Shown here one piece after another: positions 38,016 through 46,611 of a DNA stretch of 64,000 bases. Origin of the DNA: Streptomyces sp. GSL17-111 (GTDB lineage: Bacteria; Actinomycetota; Actinomycetes; Streptomycetales; Streptomycetaceae); the NCBI RefSeq assembly GCF_037911585.1, contig NZ_JBAJNS010000001.1, forward strand, positions 500,001 to 564,000. Direction: 5' to 3'. The notes beneath the pieces are model-generated. The model made no database searches and had not been told where the DNA came from. It saw nothing but the letters and a program-made list of their open reading frames with translations. Each line of letters opens with the position of its first letter. The first letter of the stretch is position 1. Position numbers and translations under genes: made by a program.

Positions 38016-38992
38016 GCGTCGATGACCTCCTCCCGGGCGTCGTGCATGCAGTACAGGGCGAACTGGTCCACCCCCGCGTCCCGCAGGACACGGAGCTTGG
38101 CGAGGTGGTCCTCGGTCGGCCCCAGGAGGCAGAAGCGGTCGACGATCTCGTCGGGCACGAAGTCGGTGGACGGGTTTCCGGCCCGGCCGTGGTGGCGGTA
38201 GTCGTAGCCCCGCCGCCCCGCGATGTACGCGGTGAGCTCCTCCGGCACCAGGTCGGAGTGCGCGCCGTAGCGGCCGACCAGGTCGGCGACGTGGTTCCCG
38301 ACCATGCCGCCGAACCACCGGCACTGCTCGCGCGCGTGGGCCAGCCCCGCCGCCGTGCCGTCCGTGACGTAGGCGGGCGCGGCCACGCACACGGTCAGCG
38401 CCGCCGGGTCCCGTCCGGCGGCGGCCGCCGCCGTCCGCACCTCGCCGGCCATCCACGACGTCAGGTAGGGATCGGCGAGTTGCAGGATGACCCCGTCGGC
38501 CACCTCACCGGCGAGCGCGAGGGCCTTCGGGCCGTAGGCGGCCATCCACACCGGCAGCCGCCCCTCCCCCACCCACGGCAGCCGCAGCGGCGTGCCGTCC
38601 ACCACGGCCTCGCGGCCCTCCGCCAGGCCGCGGATGGCGGTGACGGCCTCCCCGAGCCGCGCCAGCGTGCACGGGCGGCGGCCCGCCACCCGCATCGCGG
38701 AGTCGCCGCGGCCGATGCCGCACACGGTCCGGTTGCCGTACATCTCGTTGAGCGTGGCGAACGTGGAGGCCGTCACCTCCCAGGACCGGGTGCCGGGGTT
38801 CGTCACCATGGGGCCCACGACGAGCCGTTCGGTGTGGTCGAGGATGCGGCTGTGGATGACGAACGGCTCCTGCCACAGCACGACGGAGTCGAAGGTCCAG
38901 CCGTAGCGGAACCCGTTGCGCTCGGCGCGGCGCATCAGTCCGACGGTGGCGGCACCGGGCGGATCGGTCTGGAGGACGAGTCCGAAGTCCAC
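37979..38992 (-). CDS. Luciferase-like (F420-type) flavin-dependent oxidoreductase
   Basis: 337 residues of the bacterial-luciferase barrel: DFGLVLQTDPPG at the start, FDSVVLWQEPFVI, VGPMVTNPGTRSWEVTASTFATLNEMYGNRTVCGIGRGDS and LPVWMAAYGPKALALAGEVADGVILQ. This is the TIGR03842-like group (recalled, not searched) that travels with hydantoin and pyrimidine genes. It may reduce or oxygenate a pyrimidine-derived compound with F420 or FMN. It follows hydA by nine bases and ends the four-gene operon. Confidence 0.88.
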   Translation of the reverse strand: MDFGLVLQTDPPGAATVGLMRRAERNGFRYGWTFDSVVLWQEPFVIHSRILDHTERLVVGPMVTNPGTRSWEVTASTFATLNEMYGNRTVCGIGRGDSAMRVAGRRPCTLARLGEAVTAIRGLAEGREAVVDGTPLRLPWVGEGRLPVWMAAYGPKALALAGEVADGVILQLADPYLTSWMAGEVRTAAAAAGRDPAALTVCVAAPAYVTDGTAAGLAHAREQCRWFGGMVGNHVADLVGRYGAHSDLVPEELTAYIAGRRGYDYRHHGRAGNPSTDFVPDEIVDRFCLLGPTEDHLAKLRVLRDAGVDQFALYCMHDAREEVIDAYGADVVPVLGG

Positions 38993-39001
38993 GGGGGTCT
39001 C

Positions 39002-40402
39002 CTAGTCGAGCTGCTGGCAGGTGGCGCGGGGGAGGTAGCGGCCGTGGCCGGCGCGCCCGGTCCAGGTGCGGCGGTCGACGACGGTGCGGCCCCGGCTGAG
39101 GACGGTCTCCGCCTGCCCGGTGACCTCGCGGCCCTCGTACACGGAGTGGTCGACGTTCATGTGGTGCGTCTGGGCCGACAGCGTCTGCCGCGCCCCGGGG
39201 TCGTAGACGACGACGTCGGCGTCGGCGCCGGGGGCGAGCGTGCCCTTGCGCCCGGCCAGACCGAACATGCGCGCCGGGGCCGCGCAGGCCAGCTCGATCC
39301 AGCGGCGGCGGGAGATGCGGCCGTCCAGCACCGCCTGGTGCAGCAGGTCCATGCGGTGCTCGATGCCGGGCAGACCGTTGGGGATGCGGGAGAAGTCGCC
39401 GCGCCCCAGCTCCTTCTGGCCCGCGAAGCAGAAGGGGCAGTGGTCCGTGGAGACGACCTGGAGGTCGCCCGTGCGCAGGGCGCGCCAGAGGTCGTCCTGG
39501 TGGTCGGCGGGGCGCAGCGGCGTGGAGCAGACGTACTTGGCGCCCTCGAAACCCGGCCGGGCCAGGTCGTCGACCGTGAGGAAGAGGTACTGCGGGCAGG
39601 TCTCGCCGAACACGGGCAGCCCCAGGTCGCGGGCGCGGGCCAGCTCGGCGACGGCCTCGCGCGCGGAGACGTGGACCACGTACAGGGGCGCCTCGGCGAC
39701 CCGGGCGAGCTGCACGGCGCGGTGGGTGGCCTCGGCCTCCAGGAGGGCCCGGCGGACCTCGCCGTGGTACCGGGGGTCGGTCCGCCCGGCGGCGAGCGCC
39801 TGCTCGACGAGGACGTCGATGGCGATGCCGTTCTCGGCGTGCATCATGATCAGGCCACCGTTGCCGGCGGCCCGTTGCATGGCGCGCAGGATCTGTCCGT
39901 CGTCGCTGTAGAAGACCCCGGGGTAGGCCATGAAGAGCTTGAACGAGGTGACGCCCTCGGCGACGAGGGTGTCCATCTCCTTCAGGGTGCCCTCGTTCAC
40001 CTCGGCGAGGATCATGTGGAACGCGTAGTCGACGGCGCACTGCCCCTCGGCCTTGGCGTGCCAGGCGTCCAGGCCCTCGCGCAGGCTGCGGCCCCGGCTC
40101 TGCACGGCGAAGTCGACGATGGTCGTGGTGCCGCCCCAGGCGGCGGCGCGGGTGCCCGTCTCGAAGGTGTCGGCGGAGAACGTCCCGCCGAAGGGGAAGT
40201 CGAGGTGGGTGTGGGCGTCGACACCGCCGGGGACGACGTACCGTCCGGTGGCGTCGATGGTGTGGTCGGCCCGCCAGCTCGCAGCGGCCTCCGTGTCCCG
40301 GGCGGCCAGCGCCGCGATGCGCTCCCCCTCGATGAGGACGTCGGCGTGCAGTTCCTCGGTGGCGGTGACGACGAGCCCGCCCCGGATGACGGTCCGGCTC
40401 AT
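39002..40402 (-). CDS. hydA: Dihydropyrimidinase (D-hydantoinase)
   Basis: 466 residues. Metal ligands VDAHTHLDFPFGG (HxH), the carbamylated Lys in GVTSFKLFMAYPG, VHVSA (His) and STDHCPFC (Asp). It opens dihydrouracil or dihydrothymine to the N-carbamoyl-beta-amino acid, and also hydantoins. The ATG overlaps the aminotransferase stop (ATGA). Second step of the reductive pyrimidine route; the dihydropyrimidine dehydrogenase is not in the window. Confidence 0.94.
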   Translation of the reverse strand: MSRTVIRGGLVVTATEELHADVLIEGERIAALAARDTEAAASWRADHTIDATGRYVVPGGVDAHTHLDFPFGGTFSADTFETGTRAAAWGGTTTIVDFAVQSRGRSLREGLDAWHAKAEGQCAVDYAFHMILAEVNEGTLKEMDTLVAEGVTSFKLFMAYPGVFYSDDGQILRAMQRAAGNGGLIMMHAENGIAIDVLVEQALAAGRTDPRYHGEVRRALLEAEATHRAVQLARVAEAPLYVVHVSAREAVAELARARDLGLPVFGETCPQYLFLTVDDLARPGFEGAKYVCSTPLRPADHQDDLWRALRTGDLQVVSTDHCPFCFAGQKELGRGDFSRIPNGLPGIEHRMDLLHQAVLDGRISRRRWIELACAAPARMFGLAGRKGTLAPGADADVVVYDPGARQTLSAQTHHMNVDHSVYEGREVTGQAETVLSRGRTVVDRRTWTGRAGHGRYLPRATCQQLD

Positions 40403-41685
40403 GCCGCGCCTCCCGATGCGTCGTGCAGGGCCTTCTCCAGGATGGCCGCGCCCTCCTCGGCCTCCGCGACGCTGACGGACAGGGGCGGTGCGACGCGCAG
40501 GACGGCGCCGTCCGGCCCGCCCTTGCCGATCAGCAGGCCGCCGTCGCGGGCGGCCTCCAGCACGCGGGCGGCCGTGGCGGCGCTGTCGAGCTCGACGCCG
40601 ATCATGAGGCCGCGTCCCCGGACGTCCCGCACCGCGCCGAGCCCGGCGGTGGCCGCCCGGACGCGCTCGATGAGCAGGCCGCCCACCCGCCGGGCGTTGC
40701 CCTGGAGGTCGTGTTCGAGCAGGTAGGTGAGGTTGGCCAGGGCGGCGGCCATGGTGACGGGGCTGCCGCCGAAGGTGGAGATGGACTGGGCGTCCAGGAC
40801 GTTCATGATCTCGGCGCGGGCGACGACGCCGCCGACGGACATGCCGTTGCCGATGCCCTTGGCGAAGGTGATCATGTCGGGGGCGCCACGCCCGGCGTGG
40901 GCCTGCCAGCCCCAGAAGTGGTCGCCGGTACGCCCCCAGCCGGTCTGCACCTCGTCGCTGATCCAGAGGATGCCGTGCTCGTCCAGCACGTCGCGGAAGG
41001 CGGCGAGGAGGCCGTCGGGCGGTGCGGTGAACCCGCCGACGCCCTGCACGGGTTCGGCGATGAGGGCCGCGACGCCACGGGACGTCTGGCCGAGCAGGTC
41101 GGTCAGGTCCTGCACGCAGGCGTCGGTGAACTCGGCGTCCTTCAGCCGCGCGTAGGGGCCGCCGCGGACGGCGCCGTGGACGTACAGCGTCTGGAGCGGC
41201 GAGAGGCTGGTGGGCGACCAGGAGCGGCTCCCGGTGACGCCGACCGTGGAGAAGGAGCGGCCGTGGTAGCTGTTGCGCAGGGCGAGGATCTGGTTCGAGC
41301 GCCGGTAGGTGGTGGCCAGGAGCAGGGCCGCGTCGTTGGCCTCGGTGCCGGAGGTCGTGAAGAAGACCCGGGCGTCGGGAATGCCGGAGAGGGCGGCGAT
41401 GCGCTCGGCGAGCTCCACCATGGGCCGGTTGAGGTAGAGCGTGGAGCTGTGGATGAGCCGCCCGGCCTGCTCGGCGACGGCCTTGGTGACCTCCGGCAGG
41501 GCGTGGGCGGTCATGGTGGTGAGGATGCCGCCGAAGAAGTCCAGGTAGCGGTTGCCGTCGGCGTCCCAGACGTGGCGCCCCTCGCCGTGGGTGAGTTCGA
41601 GGGGGCGCTCGTAGTAGAGCGTGAGCCAGTCCGGTAGGACGGCGCGGTGACGATCGTGCAGGGAGGGCGTGGGGTGGTCGGTCAC
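40399..41685 (-). CDS. Class III (omega) aminotransferase
   Basis: 428 residues. FFTTSGTEANDAALLLA, NSYHGRSFSTVGVTG, ISDEVQTGWGRTGDHFW and the PLP lysine in DMITFAKGIGNGM are the class III blocks. In this operon a beta-alanine or beta-aminoisobutyrate:pyruvate (or 2-oxoglutarate) transaminase fits, removing the product of the ureidopropionase. The start is GTG 41685, which overlaps the nitrilase-family stop (GTGA). The in-frame stretch above it is antisense to the nitrilase gene. Confidence 0.9.
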   Translation of the reverse strand: MTDHPTPSLHDRHRAVLPDWLTLYYERPLELTHGEGRHVWDADGNRYLDFFGGILTTMTAHALPEVTKAVAEQAGRLIHSSTLYLNRPMVELAERIAALSGIPDARVFFTTSGTEANDAALLLATTYRRSNQILALRNSYHGRSFSTVGVTGSRSWSPTSLSPLQTLYVHGAVRGGPYARLKDAEFTDACVQDLTDLLGQTSRGVAALIAEPVQGVGGFTAPPDGLLAAFRDVLDEHGILWISDEVQTGWGRTGDHFWGWQAHAGRGAPDMITFAKGIGNGMSVGGVVARAEIMNVLDAQSISTFGGSPVTMAAALANLTYLLEHDLQGNARRVGGLLIERVRAATAGLGAVRDVRGRGLMIGVELDSAATAARVLEAARDGGLLIGKGGPDGAVLRVAPPLSVSVAEAEEGAAILEKALHDASGGAA

Positions 41686-42521
41686 GGGCGCACCAGCTCC
41701 TCGTAGGCGTCGGGGCGGCGGTCGCGGTAGAACGCCCAGGTGCGGCGGACCTCGTCGATGAGGCCGAAGTCCAGGTCCCGGACGAGGAGCTCCTCCTTGT
41801 CGCCCGCGGCGGCGCCGACGATCTGCCCGCGTGGATCGGCGAAGTAGCTCGTCCCGTAGAAGTCGTTGTCCCCGTAGCTCTCCGTCCCGACGCGGTTGAT
41901 CGCGGCGACGAAGTAGCCGTTGGCCACGGCCGCCGCGGGCTGTTCGAGCTGCCACAGGTGGGACGACAGGCCGCGGGAGGTGGCGGAGGGGTTGAAGACG
42001 AGCTGGGCCCCGGCCAGGCCGAGGGCGCGCCACCCCTCGGGGAAGTGGCGGTCGTAGCAGATGGTGACGCCGATGCGGCCCGCCGCCGTGTCGAACACGG
42101 GCCAACCCCGGTTGCCGGGCCGGAAGTAGAACTTCTCCCAGAAACCGCTGAGCTGCGGGATGTGGTGCTTGCGGTAGGTGCCGAGCACCGTGCCGTCGGC
42201 GTCGATGACGACGGCGGTGTTGTAGTGGAAACCGGGCTGCTCGGTCTCGAAGAGGGGGGCCACGATCACCAGGCCCGTCTCCCGGGCGAGCGCGCGCATG
42301 CGCTCCGTCGTCGGCCCGCCGGGGACGGGCTCGGCCCAGCGGAAGTGCTCGGCGTCCTGCACCTGGCAGAAGTAGGGGGCGTTGAAGACCTCCTGGAAAC
42401 AGATGACGGCGGCCCCCTGCCGGGCGGCCTCCCGGGCGTGCTCCTCGTGTTTGGCCACCATGGACGCGGTGTCGCCGGTCCAGGTCGCCTGTACCACCGC
42501 GGCACGTACGACATCGGGCAT
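41682..42521 (-). CDS. Carbon-nitrogen hydrolase, probable beta-ureidopropionase
   Basis: 279 residues of the nitrilase fold with the full triad: Glu44 (CFQEVF), Lys118 (TYRKHH) and Cys155 (ICYDRHFPE). It hydrolyses N-carbamoyl-beta-alanine to beta-alanine, CO2 and ammonia. First gene of the operon nitrilase-aminotransferase-hydA-luciferase-like; a promoter lies about 60 bases upstream. The assignment as ureidopropionase over N-carbamoyl-D-amino acid hydrolase is from context. Confidence 0.9.
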   Translation of the reverse strand: MPDVVRAAVVQATWTGDTASMVAKHEEHAREAARQGAAVICFQEVFNAPYFCQVQDAEHFRWAEPVPGGPTTERMRALARETGLVIVAPLFETEQPGFHYNTAVVIDADGTVLGTYRKHHIPQLSGFWEKFYFRPGNRGWPVFDTAAGRIGVTICYDRHFPEGWRALGLAGAQLVFNPSATSRGLSSHLWQLEQPAAAVANGYFVAAINRVGTESYGDNDFYGTSYFADPRGQIVGAAAGDKEELLVRDLDFGLIDEVRRTWAFYRDRRPDAYEELVRP

Positions 42522-42581
42522 GAACGACTCCTTCGTCCGGGCGTGGGTCCGTCCTGCTTCCGGGGGTTTCGCGAGGATAGG

Positions 42582-42610
42582 ACCGTAGATCCCGTCCCGC
42601 GCACTGGCAA
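42582..42610 (-). promoter_or_regulatory. Promoter of the pyrimidine-degradation operon
   Basis: On the minus strand: TTGCCA (42610-42605), 17 bases, TACGGT (42587-42582). The same -10 hexamer occurs at ccrA. It lies 61 bases before the ATG at 42521. Confidence 0.55.
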
Positions 42611-42780
42611 GGGCATCTGCGCCCTCTTGGCCCGATCGGAGGGCACGGGCGGGTGACGGTGGGGGCGGTGACGGACCGTGGGCGGCGGGGGGCGGGGGGT
42701 AGCGGCAGGTTTGGCGCGGGGCGGAGCGAACAGACCCGGAACCAGCAGACCGTGTTCACCGGATGTCAGGAGGGGCACTC

Positions 42781-43317
42781 ATGGCCGTCAGCGGAAGCGA
42801 GCGGAGCATACGGGCCGACGCGGGGGAGGAACGTCAGGTCCTGCCGCGCGGCCGCAGCGAGACGGAGGAGGAGCGCGCCGACCGGCGCTGGGTCGAACTG
42901 CTCCAGGAGGTGCGCGTCGCCCAGACCGGCGTGCAGATCCTGCTGGCCTTCCTGCTGAGCATCGTCTTCACCCAGCGCTTCACGGAGTTGGGCGACGTCG
43001 ACGTGGCCATCTTCGTCGTCACCATCGTGCTGGGCGCCTCGTCCACCGGGGCGCTGATCGCTCCCGTCTCCCTCCACCGCTTCGTGACCGGACACCGGAT
43101 GAAGCCGCAGACCGTGGAGTGGGCGGCGCGGCTCACCGTCACCGGCCTGTTCCTGTTGCTGTGCACGGTGACCTGTGCGCTGCTGCTCATCCTGCGGGTG
43201 GTCCTCGGCGGCCCGTGGGCGGTCGGTATCGTCGCGGCCGTCTTCAGCTGGTTCGTCCTGTGCTGGTTCGTGCTCCCCGCGTGGGCCCGCAGCCGCCGGC
43301 GGAGCAACGATGCCTGA
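42781..43317 (+). CDS. DUF6328-like membrane protein
   Basis: 178 residues. A charged N-terminal 45 residues (RSETEEERADRRWVELLQEVRVAQTGVQILLAFLLSIVFTQRF) leads into four membrane helices, ending with a basic tail (WARSRRRSN). This order, with ELLQE(V/L)RVAQTGVQILFAFLL, is widespread in actinobacteria as DUF6328 (recalled). The function is unknown. The ATG at 42781 has AGGAGG upstream; an in-frame GTG at 42763 would overlap that site. Confidence 0.8.
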   Translation: MAVSGSERSIRADAGEERQVLPRGRSETEEERADRRWVELLQEVRVAQTGVQILLAFLLSIVFTQRFTELGDVDVAIFVVTIVLGASSTGALIAPVSLHRFVTGHRMKPQTVEWAARLTVTGLFLLLCTVTCALLLILRVVLGGPWAVGIVAAVFSWFVLCWFVLPAWARSRRRSNDA

Positions 43318-43371
43318 CGCCACTCCCCCGCCCGTCGAACAAACGCCCCAACGGCGCTAGGCTGCGCGGCC

Positions 43372-44175
43372 ATGGACGACTCCCTGCGCGAACTCGTACT
43401 CGGTGTGGCCGCCACGGGACTCGGCGCCGCGATCGGCTGGACGTTCCGCACCTTCCTGTGGCGCCGGGCGCTGCGCCGCAAGCAGCGGTTCTTCGGCCTG
43501 CCGGACCACTCCGAGAGCGTGCTGGTGGTCAACCGCGACCCCGGAGCGGCCGGGGCCGTCGCGCGCAGCGACGTCTTCGCGCTGCTGGAGGTGACGTCGC
43601 TCATCAAGGACTGCCGCGCGCAGTTGCGGGTGCTGACCGCCCACGACGCGCGGCAGGGCTTCGGCGAACGCACCGAGTTCTGCATCGGCGGGCCGGTCTC
43701 CAACCCCCGCACGGCCGCGCACCTCGAAGCCCTGCTGCCGGGCGTGCACGTCGAGGCGGGCTCGCACGAGGCACCGGGCCACGGCACGTACACCGTCGGC
43801 GGCGAGAGCCACCGGCCGCGCAAGGGGGCCGTGGAGTACGTCCTGCTGGCCCGGCTGGCCCCCGAGGCGGACATGCGCCCGGTCTTCCTCATCTGTGGGC
43901 AGACCTCGGTCTCCAACCAGGCCGCCGCCCGCCATCTCGCCCGGCACCACCGGCGGTTGGCCCGCAAGCACGGCGGCACGGGGACGTTCTGCCTGCTGCT
44001 GAAGGTCGTCAGCTCCGCCGCGTACGGGCCCGACGTGGTCGAGGTCGTCGGCGACGTGACCCGGGCGGCCCTCACCCCCGCCCCCGCCCCCGCGCCCACC
44101 CCCGCCTCCGCGCCCGCCGGGCAGGGCGGCGACGCCGGGGAGGGCGCGGCTCAGGACTCGTCGGCCTCGGCGTAG
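43372..44175 (+). CDS. Uncharacterised Streptomyces protein with N-terminal membrane helix
   Basis: 267 residues. A short hydrophobic segment (ELVLGVAATGLGAAIGWTFRTFLW) is followed by RRKQRFFGLPDHSESVLVVNRD, an alternation of strands and helices with CGQTSVSNQAAARHLARHH, and an Ala/Pro/Gly-rich tail. The core could be a Rossmann-like nucleotide or ligand domain, but I recognise no motif. Spaced 54 bases from the upstream membrane gene; it may be co-transcribed. The tail overlaps the convergent gene's 3' end by 25 bases. Confidence 0.65.
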   Translation: MDDSLRELVLGVAATGLGAAIGWTFRTFLWRRALRRKQRFFGLPDHSESVLVVNRDPGAAGAVARSDVFALLEVTSLIKDCRAQLRVLTAHDARQGFGERTEFCIGGPVSNPRTAAHLEALLPGVHVEAGSHEAPGHGTYTVGGESHRPRKGAVEYVLLARLAPEADMRPVFLICGQTSVSNQAAARHLARHHRRLARKHGGTGTFCLLLKVVSSAAYGPDVVEVVGDVTRAALTPAPAPAPTPASAPAGQGGDAGEGAAQDSSASA

Positions 44176-44591
44176 ACCTGGGAGAGCTCGGGCGTACCGC
44201 CGCTGGCCCAGGCGTGCCCGACGCCGACGACGTCGACCTCCCGCCCCGAGTCGAGCCGCACGACCGGCTGGCCGTTCGGCCGGACCTGCCACCGCGCGCC
44301 GGTCACCCGGCGGACGATGACCGTACCCAGATAGAGCCCCGCGTCGTTACCCAGCCAGGACATGGTTTCCGGGTCGTCACGCCAGCGCGGGAGCAACTGG
44401 TCGAGCGCTTCCAGGGACGCCGGGCTGTCGTCCAGGCGGACGCCGCTGTCCGCCGCCTGGCCGCGCAGCAGGTCGGCCTCGGCCAGCAGTTCGGCCATGC
44501 CCTCGGGATCGTGTTCGCCGCCTCCGAACACGGCGACGCCGCGCGCCATGCCGTGCCGCTTGCGCCAGTTGTCCAGGAAGGGGATGTTCAT
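44151..44591 (-). CDS. DUF6278-like protein
   Basis: 146 residues, MNIPFLDNWRKRHG at the start, with a strand-rich C-terminal half (ETMSWLGNDAGLYLGTVIVRR, WQVRPNGQPVVRLDSGREVDVVG). It matches my memory of the streptomycete DUF6278 family; no function is known. No ribosome site lies before the ATG at 44591. The ATG overlaps the start codon of the divergent SGNH gene, so one of the two starts may be misplaced or leaderless. Confidence 0.65.
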   Translation of the reverse strand: MNIPFLDNWRKRHGMARGVAVFGGGEHDPEGMAELLAEADLLRGQAADSGVRLDDSPASLEALDQLLPRWRDDPETMSWLGNDAGLYLGTVIVRRVTGARWQVRPNGQPVVRLDSGREVDVVGVGHAWASGGTPELSQVYAEADES

Positions 44592-46611
44592 GCGGGTAAG
44601 GGTCGCACCCGGCGCCGCCGCGACACCACCGGCACGCGGTGCGCTCGGCCTGGCCGCCGCCCTCGTCTGCTGCCTGACGCTGACCGCCTCGGGCCTCACC
44701 ACCGCGACGGCCACCGCCGAACCGCCCCCGGCGCGAGCGCTGCGGGAGCACTTCGACAACCGGGGCATCAGCGACGACCGCGACCCGGGAGCGGCCGACC
44801 TCGACGGCGCGGGCAACTCCTTCTCGGCACAGGACCTGTCCGCCGCCGGGTGGACGCCCGGCGCGCCGCTCGACCTCGGCGGCGCCCGGCTGACGGCGCC
44901 CCGCCCGGGCGGGTCCGACACCTCCGACACCCCCGACACCCCCGACAATGTCGTCGCCGACGGCCAGTGGGTGCGGCTGGACGGCTCGGGGGACGCCCTG
45001 TCCTTCCTCGTGGCGGCCACCTCACCGCACGGCCCCGGCGCGGCGCTGCGGCTCCCCGGCACCGTCCGCCACGCCGACGGCTCCCGCTCGGACTACGTCC
45101 TGAGCGCCGGTGACTGGCGCGGCGGCCCGGCCTCCGTCGCGGTGGTCGCGCTGCCGCACCGCAACACGGCCACCGGCTCCCGCACCGACACCGTGCGCCT
45201 GTACGCCGTCACGGTCCCGCTGCACGGCGCGAGCCCGGCGGTCGCCGTGCGGCTGCCCGACGACCCGGGGCCCGACGCGGACCTGCACGTCTTCGACCTC
45301 GCCCTGCAGCGGGCGGCGAAGGGCTGGACGGGCACCTGGGCGGCGAGCACGTCCGGCTACACGGCGGTGGGCCCGTGGACGGACCGCACCCTGCGGCTCG
45401 TCGTCCCCGCCAGCACCGGCGGCACGCGGGTGCGCGTCCGGCTCGCCAACACCTTCGGCACCCTCCCGGTGGACGTCGGCGCGGTCTCCGTCGCGGTGCG
45501 CGGGGCGGGGGCGGCACCACGCGAGCGCCCGGCGCCGCTGCGGTTCGGCGGCCGTGCCGGTGTGCGCCTGCCCGCCGGCGGACAGGCCGTCAGCGACCCG
45601 GTGGCCCTGGCGGTACCCCCGACGTCGTCCCTGCTCGTCAGCCTGCACCTGCCGGGCACCGTCGCGGCGGCACCCGTGCACGCCAAGGCGCTGCAACGCT
45701 CCTACACCTCCGCCGACGGAGCCGGTGACCTCACCCTCGGCGCGGACGGCACCGGCTTCCGGGCCGGGCTGACCACCTGGCCGTTCCTCACCGGGGTGGA
45801 CGTGCGCGGCGGCCCCGGCGCGGTGGTCGCCCTCGGGGACTCCATCACCGACGGCACCGGGTCCACCCCGGGTACCGACCGGCGCTGGCCGAACGTGCTG
45901 GCCCGGCGGCTGGCCGAGGCCCGCGACGTGCCCGCGTACGGCGTGCTCAACCACGGCATCTCCGCCAACCGCGTCGTCACCGACCGCTACGACGGGGACG
46001 GGGTCAGCTCCGACACCGGCGGGGTCAGCGCCCAACACCGGCTGGACCGCGACGTGTTGCACCAGACGGGCGTGCGCACGGTCGTCGTCTTCGAGGGCAT
46101 CAACGACCTGCGCCACGGGACCTCGGCGGCGGACCTCCTGGCCGGGCTGCGCGCCCTCGCCGACCGCGCCGGGGCCCGCGGGCTGCGGGTGCTGGTCGCC
46201 ACCCTCACGCCCTGCGGCGGCTGGCCGGACTGCACGCCGGCCGTGGAACGAGCCCGCCAGGAGGTCAACGCCTCGCTGCGCGCGGATCGCGGCACGTTCG
46301 ACGCCGTCCTGGACTTCGACGCCGTCCTGCGCGACCCGGACGCGCCCGAGCGGCTGCTGCCCGCCTACGACAGCGGCGACCACCTCCACCCCGGGGACGC
46401 GGGCCTGCGGGCCCTCGGGGAGTCGGTCGACCTGTCCCTGCTGTCACCGCACGCGGCCGACCGCCGGGCGCTCTCGCGGGCCGCCCGCTACGAGGCGGCG
46501 GGTTCCAGGTCGACGACGACGGGGGCGTGGTCGGAGGGGCCCTTGCCCTTGCGCGCCTCGCGGTCCACCCAGGCGTCCGTCACGGCCGACCGGAAGGGCG
46601 CGTTGCCGTAG
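44584..46611 (+). CDS. Secreted SGNH/GDSL hydrolase (lipase/esterase)
   Basis: 675 residues from ATG 44584, or 673 from 44590. A signal peptide (RGALGLAAALVCCLTLTASG) ends near TATATA. Residues 50-405 form a beta-rich N-terminal part (VRLYAVTVPLHG, VRVRLANTFGTLPVDVGAVSVAVRG). The SGNH domain follows (about 415-625) with GDSITDG (Ser), NHGISAN (Gly/Asn), FEGINDL (Asn) and GDHLHPGDAGLR (Asp, His). The last 41 residues run antisense through the exonuclease III gene and look like an extended tail. The AGGAAGG upstream fits 44590 best. Confidence 0.85.
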   Translation: MFMRVRVAPGAAATPPARGALGLAAALVCCLTLTASGLTTATATAEPPPARALREHFDNRGISDDRDPGAADLDGAGNSFSAQDLSAAGWTPGAPLDLGGARLTAPRPGGSDTSDTPDTPDNVVADGQWVRLDGSGDALSFLVAATSPHGPGAALRLPGTVRHADGSRSDYVLSAGDWRGGPASVAVVALPHRNTATGSRTDTVRLYAVTVPLHGASPAVAVRLPDDPGPDADLHVFDLALQRAAKGWTGTWAASTSGYTAVGPWTDRTLRLVVPASTGGTRVRVRLANTFGTLPVDVGAVSVAVRGAGAAPRERPAPLRFGGRAGVRLPAGGQAVSDPVALAVPPTSSLLVSLHLPGTVAAAPVHAKALQRSYTSADGAGDLTLGADGTGFRAGLTTWPFLTGVDVRGGPGAVVALGDSITDGTGSTPGTDRRWPNVLARRLAEARDVPAYGVLNHGISANRVVTDRYDGDGVSSDTGGVSAQHRLDRDVLHQTGVRTVVVFEGINDLRHGTSAADLLAGLRALADRAGARGLRVLVATLTPCGGWPDCTPAVERARQEVNASLRADRGTFDAVLDFDAVLRDPDAPERLLPAYDSGDHLHPGDAGLRALGESVDLSLLSPHAADRRALSRAARYEAAGSRSTTTGAWSEGPLPLRASRSTQASVTADRKGALP

